From the NCBI RefSeq assembly GCF_013149805.1, contig NZ_JABEZT010000008.1:114007-178006 (forward strand): DNA of 64,000 bases, given 5' to 3'. This stretch comes from Isoptericola chiayiensis (GTDB lineage Bacteria; Actinomycetota; Actinomycetes; Actinomycetales; Cellulomonadaceae). The notes under the pieces are model-generated. The model saw only the letters and a list, made by a program, of their open reading frames with translations. It searched no databases and was not told the origin of the DNA. Positions 1 through 12,977 of the stretch are shown here, one piece after another (positions within the stretch are counted from its first letter, which is position 1; each line of letters begins with the position of its first letter). Both the position numbers and the translations under genes were made by a program.

Positions 1-1
1 C

Positions 2-3193
<3,192 letters not shown>

Positions 3194-3236
3194 CCCGCCG
3201 CGCGCCGGCTGCGCGGCCGGGTGCTTGACTGGTCGT

Positions 3237-3863
3237 ATGGACGCAGGTTCGGCACCCGGTCGCGTGACCGTCGTCGGCGGCCCGATGTTCGCGGGCAAGA
3301 CCTCGGAGCTGGTGCGACGGGTGGAGCGCGCGCGGATCGCCGGCCTGGAGGTCCTGGTCGTGGCGCACGAGGTCGACACGCGCAGCGGCCCGGGCCGGCT
3401 GGTGACGCACTCCGGGCTCGAGGTCGCCTCTCGCGCCGTCGGCGCGGCGACCGAGATCCCGGGGCTGGTCGTGCCCGGGACGCGGATGGTCGCCGTGGAC
3501 GAGGCGCAGTTCTTCGGCGCGGATCTCGTCGCCGTGGTCCAGCGGCTCGCGGACGACGGCGTCGACGTCGTGGTCGCCGGGCTGACGGTGACGTTCGACG
3601 GTCGGCCGTTCAGCCCGGTCCCGGAGCTCATGGCCCTGGCCGAGCACGTGGTCCGACTGACGGCGGTGTGCTCGGTCTGCGGGCGCGAGGCCGCGTACCA
3701 CGTCCGGACGCCGGGCGGCGGGCGGTCGGGTGACGCCCTCAACGCGATGTCCGCGCACGTGGGCGGCGCCGAGGCCTACCAGGCGCGCTGCCGCAGGCAC
3801 CGGGTCGTGGACGGTCCCGGCTCGGACGCGGGTCAGTCCTCGACGAGCGGGACGAAGCTGTAG
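3237..3863 (+). CDS. tdk: Thymidine kinase
   Basis: Type II thymidine kinase: ATP-dependent phosphorylation of thymidine to dTMP in the salvage pathway. Walker A is GPMFAGKTSEL near the N-terminus, the Walker B-like catalytic segment is DEAQFF, and a CSVCG zinc-type motif sits in the C-terminal half; 208 residues matches the family. ATG 3237 is preferred; a TTG four codons upstream (3225) is also in frame. Its 3' end overlaps the convergent pcm gene by 31 bp, so the two transcripts are antisense there. The second Cys pair of the zinc ribbon is not obvious; only one Cys and an RRHR-type end are seen. Confidence 0.9.
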   Translation: MDAGSAPGRVTVVGGPMFAGKTSELVRRVERARIAGLEVLVVAHEVDTRSGPGRLVTHSGLEVASRAVGAATEIPGLVVPGTRMVAVDEAQFFGADLVAVVQRLADDGVDVVVAGLTVTFDGRPFSPVPELMALAEHVVRLTAVCSVCGREAAYHVRTPGGGRSGDALNAMSAHVGGAEAYQARCRRHRVVDGPGSDAGQSSTSGTKL

Positions 3864-4447
3864 GTGCCGTGCTCGGTGGTGCGGACGGTGCCGTCCGGGT
3901 CGCGGTCGACGACGGTCATGACGTGCACGACGGGCACCACCATCCGGCCGCCGGGCGCGACCTGGTCGACGAGCGCCGCGGGCATCCTGGCGGCCGCGGC
4001 CGAGACCAGCACCCGGTCCCAGCCGTCCGGGCGCGGGGCGCCCAGCTCGCCACGGCGCGCGGTCCGTACACGGGCCCACGGCAGCCCGGCCCGCGCGACG
4101 TTGGCCGCGCCCCACGCCGCGATCTCGGCGATCCGTTCGACGCCCAGGACGGACCCCGTCGGCCCGACCAGCCGTCCGAGCAGCGCCGTCGTCCACCCGG
4201 ACCCGGCACCGACGTCCAGCACGTGCATCCCCGGTCCGACGCCGAGCAGCCTGAGCATGGCCGCCACGGTCGACGGCTGGGAGCACGTCTGGTCGTACCC
4301 GATGGGCAGCGGGCGGTCGTCGGCCGCCCACCGGTGCTGGGCGCGGGGGAGGAACCCGCGGCGGTCGACCGCACGCATCGCCGCCGTGACGGCGTCGGGC
4401 GTGCCGTCGGCGGATCCGGCGCCGGCCGGCGGCTGGGCTGGCGTCAT
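3833..4447 (-). CDS. pcm: Protein-L-isoaspartate O-methyltransferase family protein
   Basis: SAM-dependent methyltransferase that by family initiates repair of isoaspartyl residues in damaged proteins. Seen: PCMT-type N-terminus with RRGFLP and the [17 protein letters not shown] segment (family motif: G-QT-SQP), then SAM motif [17 protein letters not shown]. 204 residues, slightly short of the usual ~210-220. Convergent with tdk (31-bp overlap). A CACGAT hexamer 6 nt before the ATG (minus strand, 4454-4459) could serve as a -10 element for a leaderless message. Confidence 0.85.
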   Translation of the reverse strand: MTPAQPPAGAGSADGTPDAVTAAMRAVDRRGFLPRAQHRWAADDRPLPIGYDQTCSQPSTVAAMLRLLGVGPGMHVLDVGAGSGWTTALLGRLVGPTGSVLGVERIAEIAAWGAANVARAGLPWARVRTARRGELGAPRPDGWDRVLVSAAAARMPAALVDQVAPGGRMVVPVVHVMTVVDRDPDGTVRTTEHGTYSFVPLVED

Positions 4448-4527
4448 CGTCCCATCGTGGGCCCGTGACCTGCGGCTCGCACGGCACCGGCGTGCCGCAC
4501 GTCACGCCGCCGTGCTCCCGGCCGTGC

Positions 4528-4556
4528 TTGATGGTGCGGGTGCGATCGCGTAAAGT
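4528..4556 (+). promoter_or_regulatory. Promoter of rplU-rpmA
   Basis: TTGATG (4528-4533), 17-nt spacer, TAAAGT (4551-4556). The predicted start near 4563 gives a leader of about 135 nt before rplU, with a hairpin near 4609-4634 (ACTCGT...ACGAGT arms with GC-rich inner pairs), which is room for ribosomal-protein feedback. Confidence 0.7.
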
Positions 4557-4698
4557 TGAGCGTCGGCGCGCCCTCAGCGCGTCTGTCCCGTGTGCCCACG
4601 GCTCACCGCACTCGTCCGCCGCGGCGGCACGAGTTACCGACCAAGCCGGTGACGAACGTCGTGCGAGCACGCCAAGACCAGGAGAGATGAGCATCAGC

Positions 4699-5007
4699 AT
4701 GGTGTACGCGATCGTCAAGGCCGGTGGCCGTCAGGAGAAGGTGTCCGTCGGGGACATCGTCGTCATGGACCGGCTCGAGAGCTCGGCCGGTGACACCGTC
4801 GAGCTCCCCGCGATCCTGCTCGTGGACGGGGAGAAGGTGACCACTGACGCCAGCAAGCTCGCGAAGGTGAAGGTCACCGCCGAGGTCGTCAAGGACGCCA
4901 AGGGTCCGAAGATCTCGATCCAGAAGTACAAGAACAAGACCGGTTACAAGAAGCGCCAGGGTCACCGTCAGCAGCTGACCCGCCTGAAGGTCACCGGCAT
5001 CAAGTGA
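4699..5007 (+). CDS. rplU: 50S ribosomal protein L21
   Basis: Large-subunit protein that binds 23S rRNA. The sequence starts [15 protein letters not shown] and ends with the family hallmark [15 protein letters not shown] followed by LKVTGIK; 102 residues is the standard length. ATG 4699 is chosen because it gives the canonical N-terminus; an in-frame ATG at 4687 would add MSIS but lies only 1-2 nt after the AGGAGAG Shine-Dalgarno sequence (4680-4686), which is too close. First gene of rplU-rpmA; GC-rich hairpin in the 66-bp gap before rpmA (5012-5036). Confidence 0.97.
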   Translation: MVYAIVKAGGRQEKVSVGDIVVMDRLESSAGDTVELPAILLVDGEKVTTDASKLAKVKVTAEVVKDAKGPKISIQKYKNKTGYKKRQGHRQQLTRLKVTGIK

Positions 5008-5073
5008 TGCCCGCCGCGGGCCCAGCCCGCGTGGCGACCACACTCTTCGGACCTCCCAGAAAGCAGGACTGAC

Positions 5074-5325
5074 ATGGCACACAAGAAGGGCGCGAGCTCC
5101 TCGCGCAACGGCCGCGACTCGAACGCCAAGTCCCTCGGCGTCAAGCGCTTCGGCGGCCAGGTGGTCGGCGCGGGCGAGATCATCGTCCGCCAGCGCGGCA
5201 CCCACTTCCACCCGGGCGAGAACGTCGGCCGCGGTGGCGACGACACGCTCTTCGCCCTCGCGGCGGGCGAGGTCGCCTTCGGGACGCGTCGCGGCCGCAA
5301 GGTCGTCGACATCGTCTCGGCCTGA
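5074..5325 (+). CDS. rpmA: 50S ribosomal protein L27
   Basis: Large-subunit protein near the peptidyl-transferase centre. [16 protein letters not shown] start and the FGGQVV..[10 protein letters not shown] core are diagnostic; 83 residues. It begins directly with MAHKKG, so there is no cleavable N-terminal extension of the Firmicutes type. It follows rplU by 66 bp and is followed by a 15-bp perfect hairpin before obg. Confidence 0.98.
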   Translation: MAHKKGASSSRNGRDSNAKSLGVKRFGGQVVGAGEIIVRQRGTHFHPGENVGRGGDDTLFALAAGEVAFGTRRGRKVVDIVSA

Positions 5326-5362
5326 CCTCCGCGTGACGCTGCGCGCCGCGCAGCACGCTTCC

Positions 5363-5397
5363 CACGAGGGGCGCACCGCACCGGTGCGCCCCTCGTG
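5363..5397 (+). terminator. 15-bp perfect hairpin between rpmA and obg
   Basis: Arms 5363-5377 and 5383-5397 are perfect reverse complements (15 bp) around a 5-nt loop; no T-run follows. It probably ends or attenuates the ribosomal-protein transcript ahead of obg, or protects the 3' end of a processed rplU-rpmA mRNA. Confidence 0.7.
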
Positions 5398-5433
5398 CGC
5401 GTTCCACCACCCTCGTCCTGAGAGGATCTGACC

Positions 5434-6957
5434 ATGGCCAGCTTCGTCGACCGTGTCGTGCTGCACGCCTCCGGGGGTGACGGCGGGCACGGGGTCGCCT
5501 CCGTGCGCCGCGAGAAGTTCAAGCCGCTCGCCGGGCCCGACGGCGGCAACGGCGGTGACGGCGGCAGCGTGCGGCTGGTCGTGGACGCCCAGACCACCAC
5601 GCTGCTCGAGTACCACCACTCGCCCCACCGGCGTGCGCCCAAGGGCGGTCAGGGCATGGGTGACGACCGGGACGGCGCCAAGGGTGAGGACCTCGTCCTG
5701 CGCGTCCCGGACGGCACGGTGGTCAAGGACCGGGACGGCAACGTGCTGGCCGACCTGGTCGGTGACGGCGCCGAGCTCGTGGTCGCCGCCGGCGGCCGCG
5801 GCGGGTTGGGCAACCGTGCCCTCGCCTCGCCGCGCCGCAAGGCGCCCGGGTTCGCCCTGCTCGGGGAACCCGGCGAGGAGCGCGACGTCGTGCTCGAGCT
5901 CAAGACGATCGCCGACGTGGCGCTCGTGGGCTTCCCCAGCGCCGGCAAGTCGTCGCTGATCGCCGCGGTCTCCGCCGCGCGTCCGAAGATCGCCGACTAC
6001 CCGTTCACCACGCTGATCCCGAACCTGGGCGTCGTGCAGGCCGGGTCGTCGCGGTTCACCGTCGCGGACGTGCCGGGCCTGATCCCCGGGGCGAGCGAGG
6101 GCAAGGGGCTCGGCCTGGAGTTCCTGCGGCACGTCGAGCGCACCGCCGTCATCGTCCACGTCCTGGACTGCGCGACCCTGGAGCCGAACCGGGACCCGAT
6201 CACGGACCTCGAGGTGCTCGAGGCCGAGCTCGCCGCGTACGCGGGCGACCTCGGCATCTCCGGCGGGCGGGTACCGCTCACCGAACGTCCGCAGCTCGTG
6301 GTGCTGAACAAGATCGACGTGCCGGAGGCCCGCGAGCTCGCGGACTTCGTGCGTCCCGACCTCGAGGCGCGCGGCCTGCGCGTCTTCGAGATCTCCACGG
6401 CCTCCCACGAGGGCCTGCGCGAGCTGACGTTCGCCCTCGCCGAGCTCGTCGAGCAGGCCCGCGCGGCCGCGCCCCCGCCGGAGCCGGCGCGCGTGGTCAT
6501 CCGACCGCAGGCCGTCGACGACGCCGGATTCACGGTGACGCGCCGCCACGACGACCGCACCGGCGGCGTGTACTACCTGGTCCAGGGGCGCAAGCCCGAA
6601 CGCTGGGTGCGCCAGACCGACTTCAACAACGACGAGGCCGTCGGCTTCCTCGCCGACCGGCTGGCCAAGCTCGGCGTCGAGGAGAAGCTCTTCGCCACGG
6701 GCGCCGTCGCCGGCGACGAGGTCCGCATCGGCACCGTGGACGACGCCGTCGTCTTCGACTGGGAGCCCACGCTGTCCACCGGCGCCGAGCTGCTCGGCGC
6801 CCGCGGCAGCGACCTGCGCCTCGAGGAGACCGCGCGACCGACCCGTGCGGACAAGCGGCGCGAGTTCACCGAGCGGATGGACGCCAAGACGGCGGCGCGC
6901 GAGGAGCTGTGGACCGAGCGCGAGGCCGGCCACTGGGCGGACCCCACCGACGAGTGA
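5434..6957 (+). CDS. obgE: GTPase Obg/CgtA
   Basis: Essential ribosome-associated GTPase acting in 50S maturation and growth control. The Gly-rich Obg fold occupies about residues 1-158 ([16 protein letters not shown]), the G domain about 159-335 (G1 [10 protein letters not shown]3 DVPGLI, G4 NKID), and a C-terminal OCT domain follows with a charged tail; 507 residues, long as usual in actinobacteria. ATG 5434 has AGAGG nearby upstream. Downstream of rpmA in the conserved order rplU-rpmA-obg-proB. Confidence 0.97.
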   Translation: MASFVDRVVLHASGGDGGHGVASVRREKFKPLAGPDGGNGGDGGSVRLVVDAQTTTLLEYHHSPHRRAPKGGQGMGDDRDGAKGEDLVLRVPDGTVVKDRDGNVLADLVGDGAELVVAAGGRGGLGNRALASPRRKAPGFALLGEPGEERDVVLELKTIADVALVGFPSAGKSSLIAAVSAARPKIADYPFTTLIPNLGVVQAGSSRFTVADVPGLIPGASEGKGLGLEFLRHVERTAVIVHVLDCATLEPNRDPITDLEVLEAELAAYAGDLGISGGRVPLTERPQLVVLNKIDVPEARELADFVRPDLEARGLRVFEISTASHEGLRELTFALAELVEQARAAAPPPEPARVVIRPQAVDDAGFTVTRRHDDRTGGVYYLVQGRKPERWVRQTDFNNDEAVGFLADRLAKLGVEEKLFATGAVAGDEVRIGTVDDAVVFDWEPTLSTGAELLGARGSDLRLEETARPTRADKRREFTERMDAKTAAREELWTEREAGHWADPTDE

Positions 6958-6982
6958 GCGCCGCAGGCGCGATGATGGCCCC

Positions 6983-8137
6983 GTGAACGCCCGGACCCGC
7001 TCCGCCCTGCCCGCCGCCCGCCGCGTCGTCGTCAAGATCGGCTCGTCCTCGCTGACGAGGCCCGACGGCCACCTGGACCTGGACGCCCTGCGCGCCCTCG
7101 TGGACGTGCTCGCCGCGCGGCGCGCGGCCGGCGGGGAGGTCGTGGTGGTGACCTCGGGCGCCATCGCCGCCGGGATCGGACCCGCCGGGCTGACCTCGCG
7201 GCCCCGCGACCTCGCCACCATGCAGGCGTGCGCCATGCTCGGGCAGGGTGAGCTCGTGGCGCGCTACTCCGAGGCGTTCGCCCGGCACGGCATCCGGGTG
7301 GGCCAGGCGCTCCTCACCGCCGAGGACACGGTGCGCCGTGCCCGGTACCGCAACGCTCAGCGCTCCCTGGAGAAGCTGCTGGCGCTCGGCGTCGTCCCGG
7401 TGGTCAACGAGAACGACGCCGTGACGGTCGACGAGCTGCGGTTCGGCGACAACGACCGGCTCGCCGCGCTCGTCTCCCACCTGGTCCGCGCCGACGCCAT
7501 GGTGCTGCTCACCGACGTCGACGGCCTGCACGACGCGCCGCCCAGCCGGCCGGGCGCCCGGCGCATCGGGCACGTCGAGGACCTCGCCGACGTCGCCGGC
7601 GTGGAGGTCACCGCCCGGGGCAGCGCCGTGGGGACCGGGGGCATGGTCACCAAGCTCGAGTCGGTGCGGATCGCGACCTCCGCCGGGGTGCCCGTCGTGC
7701 TGACCGCCGCAGGCCGGGTCGCCGACGCGCTCGCGGGCCGGGACGTGGGCACCTTCTTCGCCGCGGGGGGCCGCCGGACCACGGCCCGGCGCCTCTGGAT
7801 CGCGCACGCGGCACGGCCGGAGGGACGCCTCCACCTGGACGCCGGAGCGGCCCGCGCCGTCCTCGGCGGGCGCGCCTCCCTGCTCCCGGCAGGGATCACG
7901 CGCGTCGAGGGCGACTTCGAGGCCGGTGACCCCGTCGAGCTGGTCGCGCCGGACGGCACGGGGGTCGCCCGCGGGCTGGTCGCCTACGGCTCCGGCGAGA
8001 TCCCGACCCTGCAGGGTCGGTCCACCTACGAGCTGCGCGCCGAGCTGGGCGAGGGGTACGACCGTGAGGTCGTGCACCGCGACGACCTCGTGCTCGAGGG
8101 GCGGAACGGCCTGTCCTCACCGACCACGGCGTCGTAG
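6983..8137 (+). CDS. proB: Glutamate 5-kinase
   Basis: First step of proline synthesis: ATP-dependent phosphorylation of L-glutamate. The amino-acid kinase domain (about 1-265) shows [15 protein letters not shown] and the VGTGGMVTK segment; a C-terminal PUA domain follows (about 285-370), as in many bacterial ProB proteins. GTG 6983 is chosen: it lies 6 nt after GATGAT (6971-6976), a possible -10, and there is no good Shine-Dalgarno. It starts 25 bp after obg. proA follows 10 bp downstream, giving the complete route to glutamate semialdehyde. Confidence 0.95.
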   Translation: MNARTRSALPAARRVVVKIGSSSLTRPDGHLDLDALRALVDVLAARRAAGGEVVVVTSGAIAAGIGPAGLTSRPRDLATMQACAMLGQGELVARYSEAFARHGIRVGQALLTAEDTVRRARYRNAQRSLEKLLALGVVPVVNENDAVTVDELRFGDNDRLAALVSHLVRADAMVLLTDVDGLHDAPPSRPGARRIGHVEDLADVAGVEVTARGSAVGTGGMVTKLESVRIATSAGVPVVLTAAGRVADALAGRDVGTFFAAGGRRTTARRLWIAHAARPEGRLHLDAGAARAVLGGRASLLPAGITRVEGDFEAGDPVELVAPDGTGVARGLVAYGSGEIPTLQGRSTYELRAELGEGYDREVVHRDDLVLEGRNGLSSPTTAS

Positions 8138-8140
8138 TCT
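8135..8140 (+). promoter_or_regulatory. Candidate -10 element of proA
   Basis: TAGTCT, 7 nt before the proA ATG and overlapping the proB stop codon. It fits the TANNNT-start spacing that recurs across this window and would allow proA to be transcribed as a leaderless message in addition to read-through from proB. Confidence 0.45.
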
Positions 8141-8147
8141 CGGAGGC

Positions 8148-9473
8148 ATGACCACGACGTACGAGTCCACTCCCGCGCCGACCCACGACGGGTCCGGGCG
8201 ACCGGGGGACGACGTCGTCGCCGCGGTGCGCGACGTCGCCCGGAACGCGCAGGTCGCCTCCCGGACCCTCGCCACCGCCACCCGCGCGACCAAGGACGCC
8301 CTCCTGCACGCCCTCGCCGACGCGCTGGTGGCCGCCGACGAGGAGATCGTGGCCGCCAACGCCGACGACCTCGAACGGGGCCGCGACGCCGGGATGGCCG
8401 AGGGGCTGCTGGACCGCCTCGCCCTGACCCCGGAACGCGTCGCCGCGATCGCTGGCGCCCTGCGCGAGCTCGCCGGCCTCCCCGACCCGGTCGGGGAGGT
8501 GGTGCGGGGACAGACCCTGCCCAACGGGCTGCGGGTACGCCAGCTGCGGGTGCCGATGGGCGTGGTCGGGATGATCTACGAGGCCCGTCCGAACGTCACC
8601 GTCGACGCCGCCGGCCTCGCGCTCAAGTCCGGCAACGCCGTCGTCCTGCGCGGCGGCTCCGCGGCGGCGTCGTCCAACACGGTGATCGTCGACGTCATGC
8701 GCCGGGCCCTGGAGGCGGAGGGGCTGCCGGCCGACCTCGTGCAGTCGATCGACGGGTTCGGCCGCCCCGGCGGCGTGGCGCTCATGCAGGCCCGCGGCCT
8801 GGTGGACCTGCTCGTCCCGCGCGGCGGCGCCGACCTGATCCGCACCGTCGTGGAGCAGTCGACCGTGCCCGTCATCGAGACGGGTACCGGCAACGTGCAC
8901 GTGTACGTCGACGCGACCGCCGACGTCGCGTCCGCGGTCGAGATCGTGATGAACGCCAAGACGCAGCGCGTCGGCGTGTGCAACGCCGCCGAGACGCTGC
9001 TCGTGCACGCCGACGTGGCCGACCGGTTCCTGCCCGCGGCGCTCGCGGCCCTGGGCGGCGCCGGGGTGGTGCTGCACGCCGACGACCGCACCGTGTCCCA
9101 CGCGCCCGAGACCGTCGAGATCGTGCCCGCCACCGAGGACGACTGGGCCACCGAGTACCTGGCCGCCGAGCTCGCCGTGCGGGTGGTCGACTCGCTCGAC
9201 GAGGCCATCGAGCACATCCGCACCTGGACGTCCGGCCACACCGAGGCGATCGTCACGCAGGACCTGGCGGCCTCGGAGCGGTTCGTGGCCGAGCTGGACT
9301 CCGCCGCGATCATGGTCAACGCCTCCACCCGCTTCACGGACGGCGGCCAGCTCGGCATGGGTGCGGAGGTGGGCATCTCCACCCAGAAGCTCCACGCCCG
9401 GGGGCCGATGGGCCTGGCCGAGCTGACCACGACCAAGTGGGTGGTGCACGGGGACGGGCACGTGCGGCCCTGA
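8148..9473 (+). CDS. proA: Glutamate-5-semialdehyde dehydrogenase
   Basis: NADPH-dependent reduction of glutamyl-5-phosphate, second step of proline synthesis. Aldehyde-dehydrogenase fold of 441 residues; catalytic Cys in [10 protein letters not shown] (about residue 278); [13 protein letters not shown] and the ProA signature region near the C-terminus ([20 protein letters not shown]) are clear. ATG 8148 is chosen on conservation and on the TAGTCT element 7 nt upstream; the GGAGG at 8142-8146 is only 1 nt from the start codon and cannot be a normal ribosome site. Partner of proB just upstream. Confidence 0.95.
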   Translation: MTTTYESTPAPTHDGSGRPGDDVVAAVRDVARNAQVASRTLATATRATKDALLHALADALVAADEEIVAANADDLERGRDAGMAEGLLDRLALTPERVAAIAGALRELAGLPDPVGEVVRGQTLPNGLRVRQLRVPMGVVGMIYEARPNVTVDAAGLALKSGNAVVLRGGSAAASSNTVIVDVMRRALEAEGLPADLVQSIDGFGRPGGVALMQARGLVDLLVPRGGADLIRTVVEQSTVPVIETGTGNVHVYVDATADVASAVEIVMNAKTQRVGVCNAAETLLVHADVADRFLPAALAALGGAGVVLHADDRTVSHAPETVEIVPATEDDWATEYLAAELAVRVVDSLDEAIEHIRTWTSGHTEAIVTQDLAASERFVAELDSAAIMVNASTRFTDGGQLGMGAEVGISTQKLHARGPMGLAELTTTKWVVHGDGHVRP

Positions 9474-9531
9474 TCCGGGCTCGTGAGAGACTGTCCTGCG
9501 ACCCGCACCGTACCGAGCCCGAGGAGCACCA

Positions 9532-9684
9532 GTGCTGCACACCGTCGTCCTGGCCGCCGAGGAGGCCGCCGAGCACTCCGGATACGCCATCTCGCCCATC
9601 GCGCTGGGCGTCCTCGCCTTCGGCGGGTTCGTCGCCGCCCTGCTGGCGACGTACGCGTTCCGCAACGCCGGCAACAAGCACTGA
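9532..9684 (+). CDS. Small single-pass membrane protein (50 aa)
   Basis: GTG start with GAGGAG 5 nt upstream (9521-9526), 50 residues. The N-terminal third is acidic (EEAAEH), then one hydrophobic helix ([20 protein letters not shown]) and a short basic C-terminus (RNAGNKH), so probably a single-span inner-membrane peptide. It lies between proA and nadD on the same strand, 16 bp before nadD. The good ribosome site and coding-like third positions support it being real. Function not recognised. Confidence 0.75.
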   Translation: MLHTVVLAAEEAAEHSGYAISPIALGVLAFGGFVAALLATYAFRNAGNKH

Positions 9685-9700
9685 CGAGCCCGTCACCCGC

Positions 9701-10306
9701 GTGAGCGAGCAGCGTCGTCCCCGGCTCGGGGTGATGGGTGGGACGTTCGACCCGATCCACCACGGGCACCTGGTGGCCGCGAGCGAGGCCGCAGCACTTC
9801 TCGACCTCGACGAGGTCGTCTTCGTGCCCACCGGCAAGCCGACGTTCAAGCAGGACACCCGGGTCTCCTCCGCGGAGGACCGCTACCTGATGACGGTGAT
9901 CGCCACCGCGTCCAACCCGCGGTTCACCGTCAGCCGCGTGGACATCGACCGGCCCGGCCTCACCTACACGGTCGACACGCTGCGGGACCTGCGCACGGCC
10001 CGCCCGGACGCCGATCTGTACTTCATCACCGGCGCCGACGCGATCGAGCAGATCCTCACGTGGAAGGACGCCGACGAGCTCTGGCGCAAGGCGCACTTCG
10101 TGGCGGTGACCCGACCCGGTCACCCGCTCACGGTCGAGGGTCTGCCCCGGGACGGGGTGACGACGCTCGAGGTGCCGGCGCTGGCGATCTCGTCGACGGA
10201 CTGCCGTCGTCGGGCCGCCGCGGGTCAGCCGGTCTGGTACCTGGTGCCGGACGGCGTCGTCCAGTACATCGCCAAGCACGGTCTGTATCGAGGTCTCGAT
10301 GAGTGA
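9701..10306 (+). CDS. nadD: Nicotinate-nucleotide adenylyltransferase
   Basis: Adenylates nicotinic acid mononucleotide to deamido-NAD in NAD synthesis. Nucleotidyltransferase motif [12 protein letters not shown] at the N-terminus and the ISST motif near the C-terminus; 201 residues. GTG 9701 gives a start about 9 residues before the conserved strand. It overlaps the next gene by 8 bp, forming nadD - membrane protein - rsfS - phosphatase, an order resembling Rv2421c-Rv2419c of Mycobacterium tuberculosis (from memory). Confidence 0.95.
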   Translation: MSEQRRPRLGVMGGTFDPIHHGHLVAASEAAALLDLDEVVFVPTGKPTFKQDTRVSSAEDRYLMTVIATASNPRFTVSRVDIDRPGLTYTVDTLRDLRTARPDADLYFITGADAIEQILTWKDADELWRKAHFVAVTRPGHPLTVEGLPRDGVTTLEVPALAISSTDCRRRAAAGQPVWYLVPDGVVQYIAKHGLYRGLDE

Positions 10307-11642
10307 CAACACGTCCCGGCCCCTGACACGCCGGGAGATCCGCGAACGCGAGCGTGCCGCGGCGGCCGCGCAGGAGGCGTCGGCCGGCTCGGCTCCGTCA
10401 CCGGGCGTCCGTCCGTCCGCGTTCGGCAGCGGCGCCCCCGCGAGTCCGCCGGTTCCGGCACCGGTGCCCGCGCCGGCCCCTGCCCCCGCCACGGGCGGCC
10501 CGGGCGGCCCGGGCGGCCCGGCGCGTCCGGCCGCCGCGCCGTCACGACGTTCGCTGCGCGAGCAGTCCGACCCGCCCGCCGCACCGTCGCCGGCGCCGAC
10601 CGTCCGCCCGCCCAGCACGTCCGGCGGGGTGCGGGGCCTGGACGAGACCGGACGGCTGACGCCGGTCCAGCGACCGGGAGGCTCCACCGGCCCCGGCCCC
10701 GGCAACGGCTCAGGCGACGGCTCCGCGCCCGCCTTCCCGTCGACCGGTGGTTCCGGCGGTGCTCCGCCGCGCCGCACGGCGACCCGCGCCGGGGCGGGCG
10801 GCGCGACGGCGCGCCCCTCGGCCTTCGGCGGTGGCCCGACGGCGGCGCCGGGCACCGGGCGACCCGCCGCACCCGCGGCGGGGGACAGCGGCCCGGGTGC
10901 CCCCGCACCTGGCACCGGAGCACCCCCGGCACGCTCGCCGTTCGGTCCGACGGCGGGGTCGTCGGAGCCGACGGGCCCGGGGGAGGGCACGACCTCGTCG
11001 GCACCCCGGTCCGAGGCCTCGCCGGCGCCCGCGCCGTCGTCGCCGTTCGCCGGCTCCGCCCCGGGCCGCCGCTCGGCGTTCTCCGCCCCGTCGGCGAGCG
11101 CCGGCGCCCAGGCACCCGCTCCCGGTCCGGCGGCCGGAGGCACGACCGCTCCGCCGTCACCCTTCGGCGCCGGAGGCGGTGCCACGTCGGCGGGGGCCGT
11201 CGAGAGCGCCGACGCCTCGGCGCCGCCCGCGTGGCCGGCCGCGACCGGCAGCGCCCCCTCGGCGGCCACGAGCGGTGCGAGCGCGCCGCCGTCGTTCCCC
11301 TGGGGAGGCGGTGCCCCCGCGGAGGGCGCGGGCGCCGTCCAGCCGGCGGCGGGCGCGTCGCCGTTCGGCGCCGTGGTCGGGGACGCTCCGGCCGGCGCGG
11401 GAGCGCCGGGAGCGCTCGCCGTGCCGATCTCCGAGGAGGAGGACGACGACTGGGAGGAGTCCGAGCCGTCGTACACGTGGTTGCACTACATCGTGCTGGT
11501 GGTCGTCGCGTTCGTGCTGGGCATGCTGATCTGGAACCTGCTGCTCAAGGAGCCGGACCCGGACGACTTCGGCACGGAGGAGGCGGCGCCCGCGGTGGCC
11601 GTCGCCGTCGCACCCGTTCCCGGCGCCGGAGGAGCACGATGA
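10299..11642 (+). CDS. Pro/Ala/Gly-rich membrane-anchored protein
   Basis: 447 residues of strongly biased composition. A basic N-terminus ([16 protein letters not shown]) is followed by ~350 residues of Ala/Pro/Gly/Ser with recurrent Pro-Ser-(Ala/Pro)-Phe-Gly elements. An acidic patch (EEEDDDWEE) and one transmembrane helix ([19 protein letters not shown], about 397-415) precede a short Ala-rich tail. The N-terminal bulk is probably cytoplasmic and disordered. It overlaps nadD by 8 bp and the rsfS start codon by 4 bp (ATGA), so the three genes should be translationally coupled. No known domain recognised; a proline-rich scaffold is one possibility. Confidence 0.8.
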   Translation: MSDNTSRPLTRREIRERERAAAAAQEASAGSAPSPGVRPSAFGSGAPASPPVPAPVPAPAPAPATGGPGGPGGPARPAAAPSRRSLREQSDPPAAPSPAPTVRPPSTSGGVRGLDETGRLTPVQRPGGSTGPGPGNGSGDGSAPAFPSTGGSGGAPPRRTATRAGAGGATARPSAFGGGPTAAPGTGRPAAPAAGDSGPGAPAPGTGAPPARSPFGPTAGSSEPTGPGEGTTSSAPRSEASPAPAPSSPFAGSAPGRRSAFSAPSASAGAQAPAPGPAAGGTTAPPSPFGAGGGATSAGAVESADASAPPAWPAATGSAPSAATSGASAPPSFPWGGGAPAEGAGAVQPAAGASPFGAVVGDAPAGAGAPGALAVPISEEEDDDWEESEPSYTWLHYIVLVVVAFVLGMLIWNLLLKEPDPDDFGTEEAAPAVAVAVAPVPGAGGAR

Positions 11643-12082
11643 CCGCGACCGACCATGCCGTGGAGATGGCCGTCGTCGCGGCCCGGGCGGCCTCGGACCG
11701 CAAGGCGCAGGACGTCGTCGCGCTGGACGTGAGCGACCAGCTGGTGCTGACGGACGTGTTCGTGATCGCCTCCGGCACCAACGAGCGCCAGGTGGTCGCC
11801 GTCGTCGACGCGGTCGAGGAGGCGATGCACCGTGCCGGCGCGACGGCCACGCGTCGCGAGGGCAAGGCGGAGGGCCGCTGGGTGCTGCTCGACTTCGGCG
11901 ACGTCGTCGTGCACGTCCAGCACGCCGAGGACCGCACCTACTACGCCCTGGAACGGCTGTGGAAGGACTGCCCCGCGGTCCCGCTGCCGGCCGACGCCCG
12001 CGGTGAGGACCCGGCCGCGGCGCGCGCCGAGTTCGGCGACGGTCCCGGCGACGCCGCGATCCGCCTGACCGGGGAGATGTGA
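11639..12082 (+). CDS. rsfS: Ribosomal silencing factor RsfS
   Basis: Binds L14 on the 50S subunit and blocks subunit joining under starvation. Core RsfS segments SDQLVLTDVFVIASGTNERQ and GRWVLLDFGDVVVHV are clear; 147 residues, with a ~25-residue acidic C-terminal extension beyond the short family members. ATG overlaps the stop of the upstream gene (ATGA). A 7-bp gap separates it from the phosphatase gene. Confidence 0.95.
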   Translation: MTATDHAVEMAVVAARAASDRKAQDVVALDVSDQLVLTDVFVIASGTNERQVVAVVDAVEEAMHRAGATATRREGKAEGRWVLLDFGDVVVHVQHAEDRTYYALERLWKDCPAVPLPADARGEDPAAARAEFGDGPGDAAIRLTGEM

Positions 12083-12089
12083 GCGCGCC

Positions 12090-12776
12090 GTGACCGCCGG
12101 CACCGTCGTCCTGCTGCGGCACGGACGGACCGCCTACAACGCGACCCTGCGGCTGCAGGGCCAGATCGACATCCCGCTGGACGAGGTCGGACGGTGGCAG
12201 GCCGAGCAGGGGGCGGTGGCGCTGTCGGCCTCGCACCGCGCGGCGCGCGTCGTCTCGTCGGACCTGGAGCGTGCCTCCGACACGGCCGCCGCCTACGCCG
12301 ACCAGGTGGGTGTGCCCGTGGAGACCGACCCGCGGCTGCGGGAGCGGTCGTTCGGCGTGTGGGAGGGGCTGACGTCCGAGGAGATCGCCGAGCGGTGGCC
12401 CGCCGAGCACGGCGAGTGGCGCCGGGGCGGGGAGCCCGCCGGCGTGGGCGCGGAGACCAAGGCGGACGTGGCGGAGCGCATGGCGGGAGCCGTGCGGGAG
12501 CACGCCGAGGCGTTGAGCAGTGACGAGTGTCTCGTCGTCGTCTCGCACGGCGCCGCGATCTCCCTGGCCATCACGGGCCTGCTCGAGCTGGACGCCACGG
12601 CCTGGCGGGGCATCTCCGGGATGCACAACGTGCACTGGTCCCACCTGCACCGATCCGCTCCGGGCGCCGTGCCGGGCTGGCGGCTCGTGGCCCACAACGT
12701 GGGTGCGGGCTACCCGCTCGACCGGTGGCGGGCGGGTCCGCACGCGGATTTGGAACCTGAGCCGAAGTCTGCCTAA
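12090..12776 (+). CDS. Histidine phosphatase family protein (GpgP-like)
   Basis: Phosphoglycerate-mutase-fold phosphatase. The phospho-accepting His is in LLRHGRTAYN at the N-terminus and the second His in VVSHGAAIS; 228 residues. Its position after nadD and rsfS matches M. tuberculosis Rv2419c, a glucosyl-3-phosphoglycerate phosphatase of methylglucose lipopolysaccharide synthesis. That specific role is inferred from context only; a general sugar or nucleotide phosphatase cannot be excluded. GTG start. Confidence 0.85.
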   Translation: MTAGTVVLLRHGRTAYNATLRLQGQIDIPLDEVGRWQAEQGAVALSASHRAARVVSSDLERASDTAAAYADQVGVPVETDPRLRERSFGVWEGLTSEEIAERWPAEHGEWRRGGEPAGVGAETKADVAERMAGAVREHAEALSSDECLVVVSHGAAISLAITGLLELDATAWRGISGMHNVHWSHLHRSAPGAVPGWRLVAHNVGAGYPLDRWRAGPHADLEPEPKSA

Positions 12777-12779
12777 GAT
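12750..12779 (+). promoter_or_regulatory. Promoter of tRNA-Ala
   Basis: TTGGAA (12750-12755), 18-nt spacer, TAAGAT (12774-12779), inside the 3' end of the phosphatase gene. A 7-bp hairpin (12792-12808, GAGGGGC/GCCCCTC) lies just downstream and may end the nadD-phosphatase transcript or form part of the tRNA 5' leader. Confidence 0.65.
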
Positions 12780-12845
12780 ATCGACGTTCCCGAGGGGCCA
12801 AGCCCCTCAGAACTCCACGAATCAGGCCTTCGGGTCAGGTTCTCC

Positions 12846-12918
12846 GGGGCTGTGGCGCAGCTGGTAGCGCATCTGCATGGCATGCAGAGGGTCAGGGGTT
12901 CGAGTCCCCTCAGCTCCA
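12846..12918 (+). tRNA. tRNA-Ala (anticodon GGC)
   Basis: 73-nt cloverleaf. Acceptor GGGGCTG pairs with CAGCTCC (one G-T pair), discriminator A. The anticodon stem TCTGC/GCAGA encloses loop ATGGCAT, giving anticodon GGC, which reads GCC/GCT. The T arm has GGTTCGAGTCC. CCA is not encoded. Confidence 0.96.
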
Positions 12919-12924
12919 CATCGC

Positions 12925-12955
12925 AAGGCCGTCTCCCTCGTCGGGAGGCGGCCTT
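12925..12955. terminator. Bidirectional terminator after tRNA-Ala
   Basis: 13-bp stem (12925-12937 with 12943-12955, one G-T pair) and a 5-nt loop, between the tRNA and the convergent cupin gene. It could serve both transcripts. Confidence 0.7.
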
Positions 12956-12977
12956 CGTCGTGCGCCGGTCCTGTCCG

